Source: Symsagittifera roscoffensis
Lineage: Eukaryota; Xenacoelomorpha; Acoela; Convolutidae
DNA length: 64,000 nucleotides
Reading direction: 5' to 3'
NCBI RefSeq assembly: GCF_963678635.1
Contig: NC_087063.1
Span: 13,771,006 to 13,835,005, forward strand
Made by a program: the position numbers and the translations under genes. Under the pieces are notes generated by a model. That model was not told the DNA's origin, made no database searches, and was given only the letters and a program-made list of their open reading frames with translations. Of this stretch, positions 44,401-56,400 are shown in pieces; the stretch's first letter is position 1, and every line of letters begins with the position of its first letter.

Positions 44401-47400
44401 AAATGGTTAGTAATTATAAATCATCTTGTTGTTCCAGCTTCATCGCCTAAACATAACAGCAATCATAAGCTCACTAATATCATAAAAATACTAAATCTAT
44501 TCTTTACACAAATTTAAAACATTTTAAACTTAAATTCACTTAATTTTAAAATCAGATCATCAAGGCTTATCCTTGGATCTTAAATCATTTTCTATTTAAT
44601 TAAATTTAAAACTTGATCATCAAGGCCTATCCTTGGATCAAAAAGAACAACTTTGTTCTCCCCCACCCACTTAACGAGTGTCTAACGACCTCAAACGTCG
44701 ATTCACTATCCAACCCTTCCAAAAGACCCAGGATTAATAGAAATTTTTAAATAAAATAAACCATTCAAATTAAGATAAACAGTGAAAAACTTCGGTTATT
44801 CATCCTTCCCTTGAACCCTCCTCTTACCAGACCCAGGATAAATCTTAAACTTAGTAAGTTTAAAATAGTATCTAACGAACTACTCGCGTTCTAATTATAC
44901 CTGAACCTTGTGGATCGATTTACTATCCTCCAACCCTGAACACAATCACTACCCTTAAGTAAGATTAAGTAAGTTAACACCTTAGCTTATACTATCCACG
45001 AGAAAGTATAAAATCATTCTTCGGAATCGATATACTTTTCTCCCCAACCCTGAACAAATAGACCCAGGTTAGGCTAACAAAAAAATCGTAAGGACTAACA
45101 GTTTAAGCAAATAGAAATAATTTAACAACTTTTTGCATCCGTCATCCTAAACCTTATGTCATTTAAAAACCTAGGAAATAAGCAAACAATCGTTTTACAC
45201 AATTGTGAAATAGATAACAAAAAATACGACCTTGTAATCACACCTCATACACAAACAGTTGGATACATTAGAACAAAACGACAAACATTAAAGAGAAAAA
45301 TAATAACTAAACAAAGACAAATAACACGAAAAAGATTTTCAAAAAATCGAAACGCATTTTCAGAATCAGAAACCAACAGTTTAGACGAACTTTATAAACT
45401 AAAAGAATCAATAGATAAAAATTGCCCAATTCACGATCAATTATATTTCTCTGACTCAGAAACAACTTCAAATTCATCAAAAAGAGGAAAAAGAAGAATA
45501 AAAAAGCAGTATAAACACAAACCAGTACATTTATACAATTGGAATCAACCAATTAGACACATTGATAATTACATATTAACAGTCATCGAACGAAAAAATG
45601 AGCTCAACGCACACCCCAGGTGAAGAAAGTCCAGATGATGATGATATTTTCCCCTTTATCGTAGATGCAACCACTGATAGAGGACAGCATATATTCTGCA
45701 AAAATTTACTCTTAAATTTGTTTGAACCCGGAATCAGTCCATGTAAAACAGAGTTCCCAGATGTAAAAATCAAAAGACAAATTATCGATCACTATCTAAA
45801 AGATATATGTAACCTAACACAACAATACGGAATCTACTCCATAGAATTCAGCTCACCAAACCAGAATCACAGTAAATATATAATTCAAACAGACGACCTT
45901 GATTTAGAATTCTCAAAAGTATTCTCAGAATATATAAAAAGCATCCAATATCATAACTCACAAAGAGCAAACTCCATATTCACCAATGAAGTTTTTGCGA
46001 TAATATATAGTTATATCTCGATATTAGAAAACGAAATCCAGATACCAAATGTCTCACCGACAGAAACATCTAAACATATAAGAGTACGACATGAAATCAC
46101 ACTACTCTCTATTTTTCTAAAGATAATTAAAGAAAATTTCACGAAAGATGAAGTTTCACAACATACAAAACACGACTTACAAAAAATCTTGGCATGGTTC
46201 ATAATAGATTATTTCACACATAATATTGATTTAATTTCACAAGCAAGAAAAAATTTTAGACCCCAAAACTCAAACGATGATACTGCCATCACAGAACAAT
46301 CAGACTATGTTTGGGACCCCGAATGGTCTCATCCCGCATCCATAAACTTCCCACAATCAATCTCAAGTCAAGCAATAAGTACGATATCTTATGTAAGAGA
46401 TTATGTACGAGTAATACCATTAACCATTGATGCAACACCATTAAACTATAATACATTTTTACCCGATATGCAAAATAATAGTTTAAACTCTACAGTCATA
46501 CACAATGAAAACCTCAATGGAACTAGGAATCTTACTCAACAAGATATCCAGACACCATCACACTTCATAAATGAAGAAATCGTACACACAACAACTACAC
46601 AACAAAGTATTTCACCAATACGTCCAAACTTAACAACACCAAGAAATACAAACCCTTCACAAACACAGGTAACCTTACAATCAACCGTTAAACCTTCAGT
46701 TGCCCCAAAATATTCACACATGGATTACCAAACATACAGACCCATGACAATACCGCCAAAAACACGCAAAACGTTCACTAGAAACAACTTTGCAGACCAT
46801 AATTATAATTACACACATCCATCAAAAACAAATTATCAACCACGAAAAAATTTTAGTAATTATACAAGATCTCGAAACTGGGATAACCCAATGGCACCAC
46901 CTAATTCAGTAAATTTCTAAACAAATTTACATCCTCCACAGGATCGTAGTGAAAACTATCCATTTTTTCAACAAAATAAAAATAAAAAACAAACATCTTA
47001 TCAAATGGATTACTTATCCTCAGATGATGATTTCTTACAACCAGATATATTTACACCCTATAATCAAGAATATCGTGGACAAGGAATACAGAAACCACAT
47101 ACATATAACAGAATTTTTTCTCCACAACCAATAGATACACAAAACCAACAACCAATTCAGCAACAAAACCCAATGATTGCAAACTCGTACCAACCAGCAC
47201 AAATGCAAAATGAAATACCACTCCCATATTATCTTCAACAACACGAAATAACAAGAAATCAACTTTCAAATTTTTCTCAAATGCCAAATGCAGCAGAATC
47301 ATTACAAATGACGATGAATCCATACCTTATGGGTGGATCATCAATAACATCAAATAAACCTTTAATGGTATTCACAGGAACAGACCCTGAATATTCTGTA

Positions 47401-50400
47401 GAAGACTATTTAAATGCAGTCACAGCAAATTTGATTTTAAATATAGGACCTGAACCAATTAATACGCCACTACATCAAAACTGGATACATCGACGCACAG
47501 CGTTAATACAAACAACTCTAGATGGCGCAGCCCAAAAATGGTTTTCAGTATTGCCTATAGAAATAAAATCAAATTGGAAAAGATTTACACAAGAATTTTC
47601 AAAAATGTTTGACTCCGAAAGAAACAAACAACAACAAAGAGTTTTATGTAATGAAATTCGCAGATTACCAAACGAAACCATCAAGCAATTAGCAGTACGA
47701 ATCGAAACACTAGTTCGAAAAGCATATTCATTAAATACACATGACTATAAAAACACAAAGATGACAGAAATCTTAATGATGACCTTAACACCACAATTAA
47801 GGAAAATAGCAATAAAAAAGAGAGCATCCCATCCTTCGTCAATTCGAGAACCCGATTTAGATTTTCGAAAACTAGTAGACAAACTAGAACAAGCAGAAAT
47901 CACAATGAAACTCGAAGAAACGGAAAATATGAAATTACAATACGTTAACAGAATTGAAACAGCTTCCACAAATATAAACAATATACAGGAATCAGATACA
48001 GATCTCGTTGAAAAAATCACTGAAATACTCAATATTTACGAAAAACACCCAAACTTTAAAGGCAAACCATCTTTCAAAAAATGGTGTAATTATTGCCGAC
48101 GATACGGACATAGTATTTCTGAATGTAGACAAAAACAGCAAGACAATCAAAATAAACCTCAAAAATATAAAGAACCAAATAAATCATTCTATCAATACAT
48201 GAAAAAAGATCAAAATCTACCAAACAAAACAGTCTACAGCAACAACAGTTCAGGAAAACCACTCCCGAACAATACAAATTATACAAGAAATCAATCACCA
48301 TATAACTCAAGTTATAGAGGAAGATCACCAGAACGAAGAAACACGCATAATTCATCACAAAATCACTACAATAGACCAAATAGTCGAAATAACTACTCCA
48401 GATCACATTCAAATACACAACGATTTGTTTCTAGATCTAACTCCCAATCAAGAAATAATTATTATCCAAACAATCAATCACGAAATTCATCATACAATAG
48501 GAATAGAAACTACTCCAATAATCGGAATAGAAGTTATTCAAACAACCGAAACCAGAATTACCCGAACAATCAATCAAGGAATAACTCATATAATAGATCG
48601 AACTATAACAGACCAAACAATAATTACCAAAACAGATCGCGAAATAATTCACAAAATCGACACTCAAGTTATAATAATCGTTATAGAAATTATTCCCAAT
48701 CACCACACCGGAATAACAATAACTATAATAAATCTAATAATCGCCACAGAAGTAGTACACCTAAACATCAAAGACATATTAATCAAGTACAATCTAATCC
48801 AGAAACAACATCAGACCCTCCAGGTATTGATGACACAGTAACTGATACGTTACAATTCAATCAAATAAACTGTGGATCATCAGATTCAGAAAGCGATGCA
48901 GAAAACACTCTCTCCATCAACATGATAAAAGTCGAAAATGACTATGAACCTGTTATATATGAAGAACCTTTTTCATCACACATATATGAGAATCAATCAG
49001 AACTCCTTCACAATTATTATATTGAACCCGTCCATTCCACACCGACGACACAAAAAACTAATGAAATTAACACTACAAACCAACCCAATGAGAACGAAAA
49101 AACAAAATGCTTGAATACAAATCACATCTATCAAAACATACAAAAAGAACAACCCAAAGAAAAAATTTGGACAATACCATTTCTTTTGGAAAGTCCAAGA
49201 AGCAAAGAATTTCAACCACCAGATCTTGAAATTGATTTTTTAATTGATTCAGGAGCAGAATCAAATATAATAAACATTCCCACATGGAATGAAATAAAAA
49301 CCTTACACCCAAAGCTAACACCTCTTGAAACCTCCAGCAAACTAGCAACAGCACAAGGATCAACATTAATAAACTACGGAAAATTCAATTATTTCTTCTC
49401 CCCACAAGAACAATGGAGCAAAACAAAATTTTAACCAAACCATTTAAACAAATATTCCATATCACTGATATTAAACACAATATCATTGGAATACCATTTA
49501 TCTCTAAATTTATACCAACAATCAACATCTTGAATAGTCAAATATTAATCAAAGATAAATATACAAAAACAAAAGACACATCCCTAACATTTTTTCAAAG
49601 ATTAAATAAACAACCACCATTTTTTTCAAAATTTTACCCAATATATAACCAACAAAGAAAACACTTGAAACCACTATCAGGAAACATCTATAATTTTTCA
49701 ATCAAACAAGTTCACCGATATGATAAAAAACAAAACAAACAAAAATTTTATATGTCAGATTTTGAATTCAAACCTATTCATAAGTTTTTCAAAGTCACAA
49801 TCTCATCAATAAAATATTTGAAAAACTCGAATTCAGATATTATTTCCTTACATGTATACAACAATACACCTTACCAAGTAACATTACCTTTAGGACTTTT
49901 AGGCTATTGCGAAACCAACGCTACAATATTACCAATACACGAAAAAGCATATCGTGTAAATAATATACTCCAATTACTAGATATTTGCCAATCCACAATC
50001 CTTAATGAAGAATTATCTATAAATAATATAATAAGTAACGAAAGCAGAAATACGGATTATTTCACAAAAACCCCATATTTCAAACCTACATTCAACATAA
50101 GTAACTACACAGAGAATCAACAGAAATTTTTAACAATGTTTAATTTCCAACATTCACAAATAACACAAGACGAATTTGAAAAACTAGCAAAACAGCTAAT
50201 TAAATATTCATCGGTCTATGCAACATCCAAATTTGATGTTGGCAAAATCAGCTCATCACTACATCTCCCATTAAAACCAGACGCAGTTTTCAAAAAACAA
50301 AGAGCAAGTAAAGTACCAATTCACTTACACGATAAAGTGAACAGATTACTCGACATTTTAGAACAATACAACATTATATCACCAGTAAACAAAGAGGAAC

Positions 50401-53400
50401 AACCAAAAGGCAACACATTTATCAACCCTGTTATCATTCTAGCCAAAGGAGAATCATTAAAAATTGTTCTCGATGCTAGATACCTCAACTCACTCATAGA
50501 TGAATCAAAGTGTAATTGGCCCATTGAACCAATACAAGTTATTTTAACAAAAATAAACGGAAAATACTTTACCACCGCCGATATGAATAGTGCATATAAT
50601 CAAATGCCATTAGATGAACAATCACGACGCTTAACACAATTTGTTATTGGAAATCAACAATACGAATTCAACCGCTTATTCTATGGAATATCCATAGGAC
50701 CAGCAGCATTTTCAGCTTTTATGAGCAAAATTTTTCGACCACTAATACTCAAGAAAAATGCAATCACCTATTTAGACGATGTTTTTATGCAATCACAGAC
50801 AAAAGAGGAAATGTTCAATGTTTTAGAACAATATCACCAAATACTTCAGAACGAAAATCTGAAGGCCGCCCCCGATAAATCACACTTCTTTTTGACAAAA
50901 GTTAAATTCTTAGGGCATAATATAGAAAAAAAAACAATCACTCCATTGAAATCACGTATAGACGCTATTCAAAAACTCCAACCACCAACAAATAAAAAGA
51001 AAATCCAAGAATTCCTTGGAATGTTAAACTTTTTAGACGCTATTCAAAAACTCCAACCACCAACAAATAAAAAGAAAATCCAAGAATTCCTTGGAATGTT
51101 AAACTTAATTTCAAAAAAGTTACAACCCCTTCGTAAAGGACCATACCAAATAATTGCAAAACCCACTGATGTCACATATAAAATCACCGACTCAGATAAA
51201 AAAGAAATCGTTCAACACCGAAATAACCTATTACCTTATTATCCAAAAGAATACGCACTCCGCGAACTAACTCAATTATATTCTTTTACAGGTTTAAAAG
51301 TTATTCAAAATAACCCACATACGGACAACATAACAAAGGAACAAAATGATATTCACCTCGGAAATCAAAATACAAAATCAAACACCACAAAAAACAATAC
51401 AAAAAATCTCGATCAAAATACATCTCAAAAAGAAAGAAAAAATAGAAAAATGACAGAACAAATAATACCCCAAAAACAAATCGACAAATCAGAACATAGA
51501 GAGTCTTCACGACTTAGAAATCAACCACGTAAAAATTATAAAGTATTCATCCCACAATCTAAAATATTAAAGAAAGTTGAATTTCAAAAACAACCTTAAA
51601 TTCTACATTTAAAAATCTTTGCACCTCTGAAACATTTTACACTTTCATTTTTCAAGATAACATGCTGATAAACACGCAGCGATTCTAGTTCAAAATTAGC
51701 CAATAGGATTCATCCAATCCGTCACCTTCTATAACTTTAACACAAACCAACTAGACGAAAAATATTAAACTCCAGGCATATCTATAACTATAACTCTACG
51801 ACCTCCAGGTCAAAAATAAGCAAACCACTCCATTTTGACAACTAAAATAAATATCACCATAATATCATAACCCTCCCTTATCTAATAAACCAAAGATCAA
51901 CAATATTTCCCCAACTCAGCCCTCAAATACCCCCCAAACAAATATGTTAAATTAGCCTAAAGTAAAAGAACGACCATTTTATTTAGCCTAAAGTATAAAA
52001 ATCTCAAAAATACCCCAGATCATTTGACAAATGAAAATAAAGACAAAGAAGACCTCCCGATCACCATAAAAATTGCCCCCAACAATTTTTTACAAAACTC
52101 AACCCACTTGTCAAAAAACTAATAAATAATCCGACCACACTTGAAAATTGCCCCAAACAACAAAAAATATTCGATCACGAAGCCATTTCTTAAATGCTCT
52201 TCTATCAAACAGTCACTAAAATAATCACAAACCTCAAACAATTTTTTACGATACTTGAAACTTTCATAATATTTCTTTTTGATATCCTTGAATCTTTTCT
52301 AATACTCTTAATCATTTTTTGTAATATTTTTTTAATTTTCTACACTATATTCGAACTATTTCTCCAACTTTCAAAAACCCTTGATTATATCCACAGGTAC
52401 GATTTATAAAACTTGTCTAAATGATAAGAACTATTTTCAGTAGAACTGATATTTTTCTACTATTTGTAATTTTCATAACATTTCTATCATCCCTCATTTT
52501 GACCATATGCAAATGTATAAAGAAAGCAATCATCACATTCGCTCTAGCAACAATCCTCCTAATTCTTTTCTTAGAAGAATACTTTAATAAACATTAACTT
52601 TTTCACTAAAAGAATAGACCAAAAAGCTATCAAAAATTGCTACCCAAAAGTCACCAAGTCAGTCTTCACCGACATCATCCCAAGATAACCCAACAACACC
52701 TTCAACTACCAATAATCCTCAAACATCTACACGAATTTTCTTTCAAGATAACCCATACACTTTTGAAGAACGACACGCTCGTTTATCAGAACCACTAGAA
52801 CCAGTTCAACGACAAGCACCTCTAAGCGAACCAACATATAACTTATACCCAACACTACCACAAGAATTAAGTAGAATAAGAAATCCTAGTCAAAACCAAA
52901 ATACAGTCGAAATAAATAGACAAATTATACATCCTCGACAAAACAGGAATTTTCAAACTCCCCGAGTTCATTTTGATATACCTCGATCCCCATCACAAAA
53001 CACTCCAGAAAACCCCATTGGTATATTACCAGAAACCCCTACGCTTCTTTCACAACGTAGCACCTCAAGCCTACCATCAGATTACTTAGGTTCAACACCA
53101 ACATCTGAACAAATACGTGAAAATCCCTTTAACCCCCCAAACCAGGCATCACGACTACCATATTGGACAACACATTCATTTACACAAGGTGAATTAAATT
53201 TAGTCAATGATCCAATAGATATTTCTACGGATACAACAACATCCTCATCACTACCAGAAACATTATCACTACCATCAACACCATCAATAAGCCAGATTTC
53301 ACCACCACCTTTTAACTTAAATTTTCCAAATAATCTCGACGCCAGATATCGAGAACAATCATCAACAAATATCCCTTTAAGACTAGATTGGAATACATTT

Positions 53401-56400
53401 ACAGCCCCTCCACCATTATTTGGACAACATCTAGAAAGTAATCGCCTCCACAACTGGGCACTTAATAGATTACAATACCGACAAGACATTCACGACGATA
53501 TCCGTGATCACAATATCCAAATACTCCAACAAAACAGTTTACAATTAAAGTTTGAAATCACAGTTAAATTAAACAACATTACTCAACATCCCTACCCATT
53601 AAACCCACCAAACATAACAGCTCAATCACTACCACCACCATTTATAAACACTGAAGTAATATATAAATACGACAGATATACCAAAAAGACAATTGGTTAC
53701 ATCACATTTTATAACCCATACTCAGGATTATCATACACATGTATATTCTAAAATTATTAATTTTTCTCCAACTCCTTTTTCTAGTAATCTCAAATCAAAA
53801 CATAAACCCTTCTCCCCGCACAGGACCCCAAGATTTATTAGTAACACATTACGATTGTGAAGAAAACGAACAAAAAACACTACACAAGTATGCAATAAAT
53901 CAAGTATCACAGTGCGAAACAGAACCCCAAGCCATAGAAACTACAAATGTCATAGCAACACTTTATTCAAAAGCCCGAGCAACTACAGTTATAGGATATA
54001 AATTCACAGCAACATTTTCTGAAAAGAAAGTACATTGTTCATAAGTCTCAAACGGAAATAAAAACCGACTTGACCATGAATCATTCTACCAGAGTAATAT
54101 AGAACGACTTTTACATCTCAATCCCGAAGATTGTAAAAACGAGTTACTCCGACTAAACATCACAAAAAATAAAAACACAGATAGAAATTTAGTATATTTC
54201 CAAGTTTTTTCAGATTCTGTACATCAAGCAGAACTTGAAAGATATCAAGGACATATAAAATTAGATGAAAAATACCCATACAACGGCGCACACGGACGAT
54301 TAACCTATGACATGCACGATAAACACTGGATACCACACATTGGTATAAATGACCCATCAAACTGCAAAGCAGACACAAAAAATAAAGGATACCAAGAAAT
54401 AATGTTTTTCGATTGGAAAATACAACTCGAAAAAATACAACTCACACGAGATTTATCAGACAACACAATGATTTATCAAGGAATTAGATTACCTTGTAAA
54501 AACGACCAAGGTTATTGCGACCCTACAACCAGAACACAAGCAACAATTGTTTGGTTCCCCGAAGACACATGTACAACATTTCAAGTAGCAAAAATACACG
54601 CTCGTATGATAAAATTTCACGAAAAATATTTTATACAATCAATACCATATGAACAAGTAAATCCATTACGAAAAATAAGTTCTAATTTTCGAAACATTCA
54701 TAATATAGAAAATAAATTAACACGTTTTCAAATATATCAAGAAACAGAACTTGCATGTAAATACAGAAACCCACTTCACAAAACACAATACTCTGAAATA
54801 TTAGTTGAATACGAAAATGGATTCGACATGACCACTGGAAAAATAAAAGTCGACCCATACGCCACAAGTCATCCCCTAAACGAAGGAACATCATATATAC
54901 CAGTTAATTTTCAAAAGAATACAGGTCAACCTGGTGGACATTTAAAACCCCAAAACGATCAAAGCACACGTTTACAAGAACTATCACTAATATCCACTAT
55001 GATATTCACTTAGATATGAAACTAGACTACACGATTAGCCGAATTTTTCAAGAAATGTCACTCTCCGAATTAGAAACATTACACCAACTATGCGAATTAG
55101 AAAGAACACAAATATTACAATCACTTGCACTAGCAGTATTAAAAATACCCTACGCAGGATATTTACTATCAGGAAATAGATCAAATTTAGACTATGAAGG
55201 AAAAATCTTATGGTTTTATACTTGTACTAAAAAAGTATCACCACTATACGTTTTTGAAGATAAACGATGTTATAAAAGAATCCCTATCTTTTATAAGAAT
55301 AAAGTACATTTCGTTGACACACTTTCACGAAGAACCTATTTCTGGGATACCGCAGTTCCATGTGGATCAGAAAATAGCCACAACGTAGTACAACTAAACC
55401 CTGATGAAGATAAATATTACCTTCTCACCCCATATCCTACATTAATGCAATCACTCAAAAAATTTTCACCAGAAAGCATTCGCGCTATCGCTCGAAACCC
55501 AAATATAGACTTACAATCAATAGGAATATACTCAAAATCAGATATTCAACATCACATTAGAACACAACAATTCCAGGAATTTTTAACACAAATGGACACA
55601 ATACAAAGACAATCAATTGACCAAAACTTACGCAAACTTGCCGAAACCGCAGGATTTGCAGACATCTATACGCAAGACTATAGCGGATATTTTAAAGACA
55701 TTAAAGATTATATATATCTAAACGGTGAAAAATACCGTCCCCAAGATATATCACCTATCAATATTTTTAGCTTTGTTACACTCAAGAATGAAATTCTTGA
55801 TTTTCTAGGATGGCCCTACTACATCTTAGAAAAACTGACTATTTTATACGCAATGTTTAACTTTATTGGATTTCTTTTTTCACTCTTAAAAGGAATCTAT
55901 AACACATGTGCTATACACACACAAGTCAATAGACAAGCAAGTGTAGCACGCATACTATTTGCAGGATTTTTTGGAATATTTTCTACGTCTATAAACAAAA
56001 TTCTTTTAGACGCACAAATAAAAGAATATAACACAAAAATAGCAACAAGACAGAACACATACGACGAAGAACATAACAATGCAGACACAACACCAACAGC
56101 ACCACAGTTACCACCCCTACCACATAACCATCCATTATCCCTAGTCCCACGTAATTTTCGAAATTTAGCCATAACACATAATAATTTTAGACCAACCATA
56201 TCACAAAGTCCCATCCAACATATAATGCCACACCACTCACAAGATGAAAATACTTATGAACAAATTATAGAACAACCCCATACCACCGCTTTTCAGTCTC
56301 AAAATAATAATTTTTTTAGCCCACGATGAGCCGACAACTTGGATCCCTACACCGATCAAATTCCCACCCAACCAACCTCACCACTCCAATCCCAATAATA

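Noticed and set aside
48425-48841. 138-codon ORF overlapping Gag in another frame
   Set aside because: It lies in the low-complexity Asn/Arg/Ser tract of Gag; such tracts keep alternative frames open by composition.
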